A stretch of 64,000 bases of DNA from Cyclobacteriaceae bacterium (GTDB lineage: Bacteria; Bacteroidota; Bacteroidia; Cytophagales; Cyclobacteriaceae), in assembly GCA_025055435.1 (NCBI GenBank), contig JANWWN010000004.1, positions 32,996-96,995 of the forward strand. Direction: 5' to 3'. Shown piece after piece: positions 1 through 7,812 of this stretch. Every line of letters starts with the position of its first letter. Within the stretch, counting starts at the first letter, position 1. The position numbers and the translations under genes are program-made. The notes under the pieces were generated by a model that saw nothing but the letters and a program-made list of their open reading frames with translations, was not told where the DNA came from and did not search any database.

Positions 1-618
1 CGTAACCAGACTCATGCCGAAATTTTTGAAACCGAAGCCGAACTGGCTAAGCTGCGCAATGAATACGCCAACATGCAAATCCGCAATCAGCAGTATCAGA
101 TTATTGCACCGCAGGACGGCATTGTAGTTAAAGCCATGAAAGCCGGCATTGGCGAAACCATAAAAGAAGGTGATGCCGTGTGTATGATTATGCCGGCTGC
201 CGAAGTAGGTAACGACATTGCAGCCGAGATGTACATCCGCGCCATGGATGTTCCGCTGGTAAGTAAAGGAAGAAAAGTGCGCATTATTTTCGATGGCTGG
301 CCTGCGCTGCAGTTTTCCGGATGGCCCAGCGTATCCGTGGGTACCTTTGGCGGCGTGGTGCGGGTAATTGATATGGTTAACACCCGTCCGGGCGAGTTTC
401 GTTTATTGGTTGTGCCCGATTCAACCGACACACCCTGGCCGAAACAACTACGCGTTGGGTCTGGAATTAAAGGCTGGGTAATGCTGGACGATGTTCCGAT
501 TTGGTATGAAATATGGCGACAGCTTAACGGCTTCCCGCCGAGTTTGTATGAAGAGCCACTGGATGAGGTAATAGAAAAAAAATCGCCTGCTAAAAAAACG
601 GAGGAAAATGTTTATTAA
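1..618 (+). CDS. HlyD-family secretion adaptor (5' end cut by window)
   Basis: The reading frame is already open at base 1 and runs to a stop at 618, so only the last 205 residues are visible and the true start lies outside the window. The visible part opens with the end of a coiled-coil hairpin, then a biotinyl/lipoyl-like segment (IIAPQDGIVVK, then GxxxxEGD), then a beta-barrel membrane-proximal region. This is the usual order in periplasmic membrane-fusion proteins that bridge an inner-membrane ABC exporter and a TolC channel. The stop overlaps the start of the TolC-like gene by 11 bases, so the two are translationally coupled and probably act in one type I secretion complex. The inner-membrane partner would be expected upstream. 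The family call is firm; the substrate is unknown. Confidence 0.85.
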   Translation, partial: RNQTHAEIFETEAELAKLRNEYANMQIRNQQYQIIAPQDGIVVKAMKAGIGETIKEGDAVCMIMPAAEVGNDIAAEMYIRAMDVPLVSKGRKVRIIFDGWPALQFSGWPSVSVGTFGGVVRVIDMVNTRPGEFRLLVVPDSTDTPWPKQLRVGSGIKGWVMLDDVPIWYEIWRQLNGFPPSLYEEPLDEVIEKKSPAKKTEENVY

Positions 619-2065
619 GCATCGTGCCGTACTTGCATTCATCCTGATAGCCGGCAGGCTATATGCACAGTTTTCTGCCGACACCTTGTTTATCATTCCC
701 GACACAGCCCAGGTGCTTACATTGGAAAATTTCTACCAATGGGTAATCTACAATCATCCTGTTGCCCGGCAGGCCGGACTGCTGAGCGAAGTGGCTCGAC
801 AGGAAATACGTTTAGCACGCGGCCATTTCGATCCCAAAGCAGAAATAAATTACATCACTAAAAATTTAGATAACACCCGTTATTACGATAAATTCAATGC
901 TGAACTTAAATTTCCTTCACTCTTTCCGGTGGATCCCGCTATAGGTGTTGAAAAAAATACCGGTGCTTACCTCAATCCCGAATCGTACATTTCCAACACC
1001 TTTAACTTCCGTCAACTTTATGCAGGAGTGGCTATTCCCGTCGGCCAGGGTCTGATTACCGATGCCCGAAGAGCAGCCCTACGACAGGCTGAATTATTTA
1101 AGGATTTAACTGAGGCCGAACAGGTTAGCATGCTTAACAAGCTGTTGCTGGAAGCCGCCAAAGAATACTGGAACTGGTTTTACCATTACTACCATTTCCG
1201 GTTGCAGGGTCGCGGTGTGGAAGTAGCACGCGAAATATTTAACCGTACCCGGTTGAACGCCCAACTGGGCGAAGCTTCTGCAATTGACACCATCCAGGCC
1301 AAAATTACCCTGCAAACACGCCTGATTGATCAACAGGAAGCGTTGTTGGGGTTTCTAAATGCCGGCGTGGTAATCAGTACATTTCTATGGGACAGCCTGG
1401 GCAATCCGGTTGACCTGCCTCCCAATTGGATACCCGTGCCCGAACCGGAAATGTTTGTCGTATCAACAGACGAGCTGGAGGAACTTCGTACACAGGCACG
1501 CTACAACCACCCTGATTTGCGCAAAATATCCGTTAAACTTCTTCAACTGGACGTTGAGCGAAGATTGGCGGCTGAATTTTTAAAGCCCCGTCTCGACCTG
1601 AAATATTTTCTGCTTAATCAGCCCTTTGATCCGGAAGGCAATATGCGCTTTTCACCACGAGATGATTATAAGTTCGGGCTCGACTTCAGCATGCCTCTTT
1701 TTCTGCGTAAGGAACGTGCAAAGCTGGCGCAGACCAAATTAAAAATAACCAGTATGGAGTATGAACGTGTACTAACCGAAAGACAAATCATCAACAACCT
1801 GCAGGCCACCTACAATAACCTCGTCACCACGGCAGTCGTGGTTGCCAATCAGCGGGATATGGTGAATAATTTTGAGCGCCTGCTTCAGGCGGAATTACTG
1901 AACCTTCAATTAGGCGAGAGCGACCTTTTTAAAATTAATCTCCAGTTGGAATATCTTTTACGAACCCAAAGCAAATGGCTTAAGTTACTGGCAGACTACA
2001 GCAAGCAAAAAGCGATGCTGTATTGGGCTGCAGGAGTGCGCAATCTGGGTGAGGAGCTGCGTTAA
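608..2065 (+). CDS. TolC-family outer membrane efflux protein
   Basis: 485 residues. The N-terminus has a hydrophobic signal peptide ending near LYAQ, followed by a long helical protein with the two internally similar halves typical of the TolC/OEP family (for example TLENFYQWVIYNHP near the start and LLQAELLNLQLGESDLF in the second half). It should form the trimeric outer-membrane channel for the HlyD adaptor encoded immediately upstream, whose 3' end it overlaps by 11 bases. A GGAGGA stretch at 600-605 just before the ATG is one of the few clear Shine-Dalgarno-like sites in the window. Its stop codon overlaps the stop of the convergent helicase gene. The N-terminal part is longer than in classical TolC, as is common for the type I secretion version in Bacteroidota. 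Confidence 0.85.
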   Translation: MFIKHRAVLAFILIAGRLYAQFSADTLFIIPDTAQVLTLENFYQWVIYNHPVARQAGLLSEVARQEIRLARGHFDPKAEINYITKNLDNTRYYDKFNAELKFPSLFPVDPAIGVEKNTGAYLNPESYISNTFNFRQLYAGVAIPVGQGLITDARRAALRQAELFKDLTEAEQVSMLNKLLLEAAKEYWNWFYHYYHFRLQGRGVEVAREIFNRTRLNAQLGEASAIDTIQAKITLQTRLIDQQEALLGFLNAGVVISTFLWDSLGNPVDLPPNWIPVPEPEMFVVSTDELEELRTQARYNHPDLRKISVKLLQLDVERRLAAEFLKPRLDLKYFLLNQPFDPEGNMRFSPRDDYKFGLDFSMPLFLRKERAKLAQTKLKITSMEYERVLTERQIINNLQATYNNLVTTAVVVANQRDMVNNFERLLQAELLNLQLGESDLFKINLQLEYLLRTQSKWLKLLADYSKQKAMLYWAAGVRNLGEELR

Positions 2066-3315
2066 CGCTTTCTCCTCTTCTCGTGGAAGGCTCCCAGGTA
2101 TTCCGGATTTTCGCGCCGTTTTTGCTCATCAATCTCACGGGCCATTCTTTGTTCCTCCTCACGCGTAGTTTCCTCAACTTTCACTTCGTCAGGAAGTGGG
2201 TACACCGGAATAGCCTGCCGGATAAGCGCTTCAATTTTCTTGATATGATAGCGGTCGGCTTCGGTAGCCATGGTAACGGCTGTTCCTGTTTGAAATGCCC
2301 GGCCTGTACGCCCGATGCGGTGCACGTAATCATCGTAAACAATCGGGACGTCAAAATTAATTACATGCGAAAGGTTACTGATGTCAATACCCCGTGCAGT
2401 AACATCGGTCGATACCAGAACACGCAAGGCACCTTCCTTTAATTGCTGGACTGCATTGATTCGGCTGTTTTGACTTTTATTGGAATGTATAACGCGAACC
2501 GGTCCGAGTTTTTTACGCTCCAGGAATTTAAAAACATTATCGGCCGTAGCTTTCGTACGGGTGAAAATCAACACCCGTGAATACACGGGATTGGCAAGCA
2601 GGTATTCAAGGAAATTGATTTTGGTTTTAAGATTTGGAACATAATACAGTTGCTGCTCTACACGGGACGATACGGTTGCCTGCGGGGTAACTTCAATGCG
2701 CACCGGAAAGTCGATAAACTCTTCTGCCAGTTTTTCAACTTTAGGCGGAAAAGTAGCAGAGAACAACAGGTTTTGGCGTTTTGCCGGTATCACCTCAAAA
2801 ATTTTTCGCAACTGTGGCATAAAGCCCATGTCCATCATGCGGTCGGCTTCATCCAGCACCAGTACTTTAATCTGCTTAACCGGGAGTTCACCCTTCAGGT
2901 AAATTTCCATAAACCTGCCCGGCGTGGCTACAATCAGGTCGGTGCCTTTCTGCAATTGTTCAATCTGGTTTTTCGTACCTACGCCTCCATACAGTTCTGT
3001 AACGCGCAGATCGGTATAGCGCGCAAGCGAGCGTGCATAATCTGCAATCTGAACAACCAGTTCTTTGGTCGGGGCCAGCACCACAGCCCGCGGTTCTTTA
3101 CCCTGGGCATATTTGATTTTGAAAAGAATCGGCAGAAGATATGCAGCCGTTTTTCCGGTGCCGGTTTGTGCAATACCAATTACGGCCTGACCGGAAAGAA
3201 TTGCAGGAATGCTTTTTCTTTGAATTTCCGTAGGTTGTTCATAGCCCGATTCCGCAAGCGCCCGGACCAGTTGCGGATTTAAGCCCAGCCCGGAAAAGGA
3301 GGTCTCTTCTTTCAT
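2062..3315 (-). CDS. DEAD-box ATP-dependent RNA helicase (RhlE-like)
   Basis: 417 residues from the ATG at 3315. An in-frame start at 3423 would run 87 bases into the dihydroorotase gene and adds a non-conserved leader, so I reject it. All core motifs are present: Q-motif (F near residue 7 to TEIQ at 29-32), motif I AQTGTGKT (49-56), PTKEL (82-86), TPGR (131-134), DEAD (155-158), SAT (186-188), and HRIGRTGR in the second RecA domain. The C-terminus is a short basic, charged tail ending RRKRR-like, as in RhlE/CsdA-type helicases used in ribosome assembly and RNA turnover. The start is only 13 bases from the divergent dihydroorotase start, so the two must share a compact promoter region. Its stop overlaps that of the TolC gene. 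Confidence 0.9.
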   Translation of the reverse strand: MKEETSFSGLGLNPQLVRALAESGYEQPTEIQRKSIPAILSGQAVIGIAQTGTGKTAAYLLPILFKIKYAQGKEPRAVVLAPTKELVVQIADYARSLARYTDLRVTELYGGVGTKNQIEQLQKGTDLIVATPGRFMEIYLKGELPVKQIKVLVLDEADRMMDMGFMPQLRKIFEVIPAKRQNLLFSATFPPKVEKLAEEFIDFPVRIEVTPQATVSSRVEQQLYYVPNLKTKINFLEYLLANPVYSRVLIFTRTKATADNVFKFLERKKLGPVRVIHSNKSQNSRINAVQQLKEGALRVLVSTDVTARGIDISNLSHVINFDVPIVYDDYVHRIGRTGRAFQTGTAVTMATEADRYHIKKIEALIRQAIPVYPLPDEVKVEETTREEEQRMAREIDEQKRRENPEYLGAFHEKRRKR

Positions 3316-3323
3316 TACCTTTG
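3316..3323 (+). promoter_or_regulatory. -7 box (TACCTTTG) of the dihydroorotase gene
   Basis: An exact TAnnTTTG match ends 5 bases before the ATG at 3329. In Bacteroidota transcription starts a few bases after this box, so the mRNA would begin at or next to the start codon (leaderless). I see no clear -33 TTTG. The box lies in the 13-bp gap between divergent genes. Confidence 0.55.
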
Positions 3324-3328
3324 GGCAA

Positions 3329-4663
3329 ATGAAAACAACATTACTGCTTAACGCAAATATAGTTAACGAAGGAAGGGTTTTTCCCGGTGATGTGCTGATC
3401 AACGGAACATTTATCGAACGCATCGCACCCGACCTTCAACATATTTCCGCCGACCACATCATTGACCTGAATGGTTTGCATCTATTACCGGGTGTTATTG
3501 ACGACCAGGTGCATTTTCGCGAGCCTGGCCTTACTCATAAAGCCACTATTTACACCGAAGCAAGGGCAGCCGTTGCCGGGGGTATTACTTCCTATCTTGA
3601 AATGCCCAACACCATGCCGCCGGCATTTACGCGCGAACTGCTGGAACAGAAGTTTCAGATTGCCGCACAAACTTCGCTGGCTAACTATTCCTTCTATATC
3701 GGTGCGTCAAATACCAACCTGGAAGAAGTGCTTCGGGTTAATCCACGTGAAGTTTGCGGACTAAAAATCTTCATGGGTTCTTCTACCGGCGACTTACTGG
3801 TTGATGACCCTGTTGTGTTAGAAAATTTTTTCTCTAAAGTGCCGTTTCTCATCGCTACGCATTGCGAAGACGAGTCAACAATAAAGGCCAATGCCGAAGC
3901 CTATCGCAAACGGTATGGTGAAGATGTGCCTATTGAATACCATCCGCTTATCCGGAGCGCGGAAGGATGTTACCGGTCATCCAGCTTTGCGGTGCAACTG
4001 GCGCGTAAGTATAAAACGCGGTTACATATTCTGCATATTTCCACAGCCCGCGAAACGGAATTGTTCGATGCAGGCCCAATTGAAAGTAAACACATCACTG
4101 CCGAAGCATGCATTCATCACCTGTGGTTTTGCGATGAAGATTATAAACGCCTGGGTAACTTCATTAAGTGGAACCCGGCCATAAAAACCGCATCCGACCG
4201 GGAGGGTATCTGGAAGGCGCTGCTGGATGACCGGATTGATGTGATTGCCACCGACCATGCACCGCACACGCGCGAAGAAAAGCAGCAAACCTACTTTAAA
4301 GCGCCATCCGGGGGCCCGCTGGTGCAACACAGTCTGCCTGCTATGCTGGAATTTTTTCATCAGGGTAAAATCACGTTAGAAAAGATTGTTACCAAAATGT
4401 GCCATAATCCGGCCATCCTTTTTGGCATTGAAAAACGAGGATACATCCGTGAAGGCTACTATGCTGACCTGGTGGCCGTAAACCTGAACGATGCCTGGAC
4501 GGTGAGCCCGGACAATATTTTGGCAAAATGTGGCTGGTCGCCTTTTGAAGGCGTTACATTCCGGTCGAATGTGTGGTACACCTGGGTATCGGGGCACCTG
4601 GCTTATGCACGCGGCAAATTTGATGAGAGCCGTAAAGGCATGCGCCTGACGTTCAATCGGTAG
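3329..4663 (+). CDS. pyrC: Dihydroorotase (class I, Bacteroidota type)
   Basis: 444 residues, the normal length for class I dihydroorotase, which cyclises carbamoyl-aspartate in pyrimidine synthesis. The amidohydrolase signature is clear: DDQVHFREPG (58-67), EMPNT (91-95), candidate bridging lysine K146 (GLKIFMGSS), H178 (ATHCED), HILHIS (233-238) and the catalytic ATDHAPH (D309, H310). One oddity: the first histidine of the usual HxH metal site is glutamine (Q60-V-H62). I recall this in other Bacteroidota dihydroorotases, so it is probably a lineage feature and not a dead enzyme. It is followed after 6 bases by the promoter of the tRNA-His gene. Amidohydrolases with other substrates are possible but less likely. 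Confidence 0.88.
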   Translation: MKTTLLLNANIVNEGRVFPGDVLINGTFIERIAPDLQHISADHIIDLNGLHLLPGVIDDQVHFREPGLTHKATIYTEARAAVAGGITSYLEMPNTMPPAFTRELLEQKFQIAAQTSLANYSFYIGASNTNLEEVLRVNPREVCGLKIFMGSSTGDLLVDDPVVLENFFSKVPFLIATHCEDESTIKANAEAYRKRYGEDVPIEYHPLIRSAEGCYRSSSFAVQLARKYKTRLHILHISTARETELFDAGPIESKHITAEACIHHLWFCDEDYKRLGNFIKWNPAIKTASDREGIWKALLDDRIDVIATDHAPHTREEKQQTYFKAPSGGPLVQHSLPAMLEFFHQGKITLEKIVTKMCHNPAILFGIEKRGYIREGYYADLVAVNLNDAWTVSPDNILAKCGWSPFEGVTFRSNVWYTWVSGHLAYARGKFDESRKGMRLTFNR

Positions 4664-4669
4664 TTCTGA

Positions 4670-4700
4670 TTTGTAAATCCCTTGACGGTGTGTAACTTTG
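4670..4700 (+). promoter_or_regulatory. Promoter of tRNA-His
   Basis: TTTG (4670-4673), a 19-base spacer, then TAACTTTG (4693-4700). This fits the Bacteroidota primary-sigma consensus TTTG-N19-TAnnTTTG and is the clearest complete promoter in the window. The tRNA begins about 40 bases downstream. Confidence 0.7.
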
Positions 4701-4739
4701 CCTCCCGCTTTCGGCGGAGTCCGTTGCATACGGTAAACG

Positions 4740-4813
4740 GTGGATGTAGCTCAGTTGGTTAGAGCATCAGATTGTGGTTCTGAGGGTCGTGGGTTCGAGT
4801 CCCATCTTCCACC
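4740..4813 (+). tRNA. tRNA-His (anticodon GTG)
   Basis: The cloverleaf can be folded by hand. Acceptor arm GTGGATG (4740-4746) pairs with CTTCCAC (4806-4812) with one T-T mismatch. The D arm is GCTC/GAGC, and the anticodon stem TCAGA/TCTGA encloses TTGTGGT, giving anticodon GTG. The T arm contains TTCGAGT. The discriminator base is C (4813), and the base before the acceptor (4739) is G; both are identity elements of tRNA-His (G-1 opposite C73). The 3' CCA is not encoded. Confidence 0.93.
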
Positions 4814-4903
4814 CTTCTCTTTCTTAGAATTTTTTAACCACTCACCCCTTTTTCTTAGGATAATTGAATTTCCGGCAGGAAACTTTATCAAAATTCCTGC
4901 TCT

Positions 4904-5764
4904 ATGGACCAACGTATCATTAACCTTTATGACGAATACACGCACAAGCCGCTGAGCCGCGAAGAGTTTTTGCGAAAACTGGTTCAGATAACCGGCAGCA
5001 CCGCGGCTGCCATGGCTGTGCTTCCGCTTATTGAAGTGAATTATGCGCGAGCTGCCACCGTTCCTCTTCAGGATGACAGGCTGTTTACCGAATACGTTTC
5101 CTATCCGGGCGAAGGTGAGGACACCATGCAGGCCTATGTTGCCCGGCCCAGGAAAAAAGGAAAATATGCAGCCGTCATGATCATACATGAAAACCGTGGA
5201 CTTAATCCACACATCGAAGACGTTACGCGCAGAATGGCTTTAGAAGGATTTCTTGCTTTTGCCCCTAATGCGTTGGCTCCCCTGGGCGGCACGCCGGATG
5301 ATGCCGATAAGGCACGCGAACTGTTTCAAAAACTCGATGCGCAGAAAACCCTGAAAAATTTTATTCGCGGTTTTGATTACCTCAAAACGCGCAAAGATTG
5401 TAACGGTAAATTCGGGTGTGTGGGTTTTTGCTGGGGCGGTGCCATGGCGAACAACCTCGCAGTGAATGTACCCGAGCTGCGTGCGGCAGTGCCTTATTAC
5501 GGTCGTCAGCCCGAACTATCTGAGGTTCCGAAAATCAAAGCTGCCCTGATGTTGCACTATGCCGGAATGGACGAGCGCATTAATGCAGGCATTCCTGCTT
5601 TTGAAGAAGCATTGAAGAAAGCAGGCGTACGGTATCAGTTATACATTTATGAGGGAGCTCAGCATGCATTTAACAACGATACATCACCCGCACGTTACAA
5701 TGCCGATGTGGCAAAGCTGGCCTGGCAACGTACGGTTTCCTTCTTAAAGGAACATCTGAAATAG
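4904..5764 (+). CDS. Dienelactone hydrolase family protein, exported
   Basis: 286 residues. The N-terminal 55 residues hold a leader with a hydrophobic stretch (ITGSTAAAMAVLPLI) ending near YARA. A SREEFLRK segment precedes it and there is no clear twin-arginine pair, so the export route is uncertain. The catalytic domain has the dienelactone-hydrolase triad Cys-Asp-His: C176 in GFCWGG, D223 in GMDERI and H254 in QHAFNND. The spacing closely matches the family. These alpha/beta hydrolases open dienelactones or related esters; the substrate here cannot be read from sequence. The gene stands alone after the tRNA and 61 bases before a small hypothetical gene. Confidence 0.85.
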   Translation: MDQRIINLYDEYTHKPLSREEFLRKLVQITGSTAAAMAVLPLIEVNYARAATVPLQDDRLFTEYVSYPGEGEDTMQAYVARPRKKGKYAAVMIIHENRGLNPHIEDVTRRMALEGFLAFAPNALAPLGGTPDDADKARELFQKLDAQKTLKNFIRGFDYLKTRKDCNGKFGCVGFCWGGAMANNLAVNVPELRAAVPYYGRQPELSEVPKIKAALMLHYAGMDERINAGIPAFEEALKKAGVRYQLYIYEGAQHAFNNDTSPARYNADVAKLAWQRTVSFLKEHLK

Positions 5765-5825
5765 TTGCTGTGTAGTCACAACATTTCGGGTTGTAAGGCA
5801 TTGCTCTTTTGTGTATGTTTAATGC

Positions 5826-6083
5826 ATGATTACGTGGGATGAATTTGACCGCTGGCCATTGGACCGAAAAGTGAGAACACTATACGAGCAAGGGTCGTTT
5901 ATCATGGCCATCCGGTATTACGGCTATAAGGTTAACTTATATGTATTGGGCAATTTGCTGATTGAAGTATTCGTTAACCATAAGCAGGCTGAGATAGAAA
6001 AGATAATGCTACTGGATACTTCGCATTCCCGTATGAAGTTTTACTCCGACCAAATAAAACTTCCGGCCGATATCCGCATCTGA
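5826..6083 (+). CDS. Small hypothetical protein
   Basis: 85 residues with no signal peptide or membrane segment. It reads as a compact alpha/beta protein starting MITWDEFDRWPLDRK, with a hydrophobic strand-like core (VNLYVLGNLLIEVFV). I do not recognise a family. It is followed by a strong bidirectional terminator hairpin, which supports it being the last gene of a transcript. The sequence composition is natural and no longer frame overlaps it, so I consider it real. Confidence 0.6.
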   Translation: MITWDEFDRWPLDRKVRTLYEQGSFIMAIRYYGYKVNLYVLGNLLIEVFVNHKQAEIEKIMLLDTSHSRMKFYSDQIKLPADIRI

Positions 6084-6105
6084 ATTACCGTTTCAATGAT
6101 GAAAT

Positions 6106-6133
6106 AAAAAATCCCGCCAAAGCGGGATTTTTT
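6106..6133. terminator. Bidirectional intrinsic terminator
   Basis: Stem ATCCCGC (6111-6117) and GCGGGAT (6122-6128) with loop CAAA, flanked by an A-run on the left and a T-run on the right, so it can work on both strands. It sits between the convergent genes ending at 6083 and 6163. Confidence 0.85.
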
Positions 6134-6162
6134 ATGCAAGCAGAAAGTAATTAAGATTCAGT

Positions 6163-6912
6163 TTATGCGGTAGCAGCAGCGGAACCCTCAAATTTCGAGG
6201 CGGTTTTAAGCGTAACGGTTTTCTTGGCCTTATAACCGCAGTAGCTGCACTGATAATGTTTTAACAGTTCCCCCTCTTCGGTGGGCGTGGGCTGTTTCAG
6301 AATTTCCTCGCGAACAACCTTAAATGTCTGATAATTGCATTCAGGGCATTCCAATGCGTGCAGGTGGCCGGCGTATTTTTCTATTTTTATGTAACCGGTT
6401 TCTTCGTCCTTCCAAACATCATAATCAACCGAAAATACATTTTCTTCAGCCTGCATACCTTCATCCAGATAAGCATCTTCTTCTTCTTCGCTCAACAGCT
6501 TCATGGGCTTACCGGTTTTGGGTGATATGCGTGGACGATAGCGTAGTGCCTTCAGTCGTTTTTCAATAAAGAAAGGATAATAAAACTTTAACAGATTCTG
6601 AATAATCAGCGCAGCTATTAACCCCATGGAAACGGTTATAAACACCCGAACCAAAATCCATAAGGCGCTCAATTCGGTGATATTGGAATTGGCATAAAAG
6701 CAGGAACCGAGAATCAGGACAATGGAGGCAATCCACAGGAGATTGATCTCATTACGGTTAATGTAGTCGTACTTGACTTTCGGGTCGCTGGTGGTAGCCA
6801 GTTTTACCACATAGCCAAGTACAATCAGCACCGATAAAGCCCATAAGCCATAGGCCAGATTTTGTGCTAACCGGTTCCAGGGTTCGTATTGTTGTACAAG
6901 TTCTTCAACCAT
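6163..6912 (-). CDS. Membrane protein with C-terminal zinc-ribbon-like domain
   Basis: 249 residues. Three hydrophobic helices are visible near residues 20-39, 57-74 and 82-107, followed by a basic stretch (KRLKALRYRPR) and an acidic linker (SEEEEDAYLDE). The C-terminal domain has two CxxC knuckles: C189/C192 (CPEC) and C222/C225 (CSYC), a likely zinc ribbon. By the positive-inside rule the basic stretch and the ribbon should face the cytoplasm. I do not recognise a named family and propose no function. It is transcribed from its own promoter (box at 6934-6941) and ends at the shared terminator. Confidence 0.7.
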   Translation of the reverse strand: MVEELVQQYEPWNRLAQNLAYGLWALSVLIVLGYVVKLATTSDPKVKYDYINRNEINLLWIASIVLILGSCFYANSNITELSALWILVRVFITVSMGLIAALIIQNLLKFYYPFFIEKRLKALRYRPRISPKTGKPMKLLSEEEEDAYLDEGMQAEENVFSVDYDVWKDEETGYIKIEKYAGHLHALECPECNYQTFKVVREEILKQPTPTEEGELLKHYQCSYCGYKAKKTVTLKTASKFEGSAAATA

Positions 6913-6933
6913 AGGGTTTTGGTTTATTGTTTA

Positions 6934-6941
6934 CAAATATA
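6934..6941 (-). promoter_or_regulatory. -7 box (TATATTTG) of the zinc-ribbon membrane protein gene
   Basis: On the minus strand this reads TATATTTG, an exact TAnnTTTG match 21 bases before the ATG at 6912. No clear -33 element. Confidence 0.5.
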
Positions 6942-7058
6942 AAATGAGCCTTTCAGATTACCTACTTAGCCTCGTTTGTTCTTCCAAAAAGCCATCCAAA
7001 TAAAGGAGTTTTGGCCTAAAATTCAAGGCCTGTTGCTGCCATGCTTAAGGAATGACTT

Positions 7059-7811
7059 TTAAAAATGGCTTAAGAATTTTTGTATGGCTATCAGCGTATC
7101 CTTCTCCTGCTCCACAGGACCCATGTGGGCCGCGTCAGCAAGAACCTCTACCGTGGCCTTAGCACCTAAAACAACTGCCTGGTTTTGAATTAATTCGAGC
7201 GGAATCAAAGGGTCCTTGGCCCCCGCAATATAGATCACCTTACCGTTATAACTGGCAAGAAAAGGCATTCGGTCAGGACGATCGCGCATGGCGTAGGTAT
7301 AATTGATTAGGGTTTGAGGCGAAATTCCTATGGCCTGCTCTGTCAGTTCTTTTTGTGCCATGTGCCCGGGGTCGCTAAAAAGGTTTTGAAAAAATGAGCG
7401 GACAAAAGGTTCGGTACCATGTTGACCAATGAATTCGGCCACGCGGTTTCGGTTCATTTTTCTCTCTTCGCTGTCGGGCAAAGCCGTAGAGTGAACCAGC
7501 CCTATACCCGATACCCGTAATGGCTCTAGCTGGGCCATTGCCAGGGCAACATAACCACCCAGGCTGTGCCCAAACAGCACCATGTTCTCAACTTTTCGTA
7601 AATCAAGTTGCTTTAGGACATGAGTTGCAACGTCATCGATGGAAAATGGCGGAGTGAGCGGATCGCTTTTTCCAAATCCGGGAAGGTCGGGAATCAATAT
7701 CCTGAAACTACCGGACAGACGTTGTGCAATATTGAGCCATATCCGGTGGGTTTCGCAAAAACCATGTAGAAGAACAACCGGTTTTCCGGTACCCAAATCG
7801 CAGATAAACAT
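7059..7811 (-). CDS. Alpha/beta hydrolase
   Basis: 250 residues. Typical alpha/beta-hydrolase layout: an oxyanion HG motif (LLHGFCE, 15-21), PDLPGFGKSD (41-50), nucleophile elbow GHSLGG with S83, an acid in GAKDPLIP and a histidine in AAHMGPVE near the C-terminus. It is cytoplasmic, with no leader. The start follows the dxs stop by a single base, so it is co-transcribed with dxs. The family covers esterases, lipases and haloperoxidase-like enzymes; the link to isoprenoid synthesis is positional only. Confidence 0.82.
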   Translation of the reverse strand: MFICDLGTGKPVVLLHGFCETHRIWLNIAQRLSGSFRILIPDLPGFGKSDPLTPPFSIDDVATHVLKQLDLRKVENMVLFGHSLGGYVALAMAQLEPLRVSGIGLVHSTALPDSEERKMNRNRVAEFIGQHGTEPFVRSFFQNLFSDPGHMAQKELTEQAIGISPQTLINYTYAMRDRPDRMPFLASYNGKVIYIAGAKDPLIPLELIQNQAVVLGAKATVEVLADAAHMGPVEQEKDTLIAIQKFLSHF

Positions 7812-7812
7812 A

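Noticed and set aside
2650..3282. A 210-codon plus-strand frame opposite the DEAD-box helicase
   Set aside because: Shadow frame over the conserved helicase motifs.
4740..4955. A plus-strand open frame of 71 codons beginning MDVAQLVRASDCGSEGRGFESH
   Set aside because: It is a translation of the tRNA-His gene; this peptide pattern is a well-known tRNA artefact.
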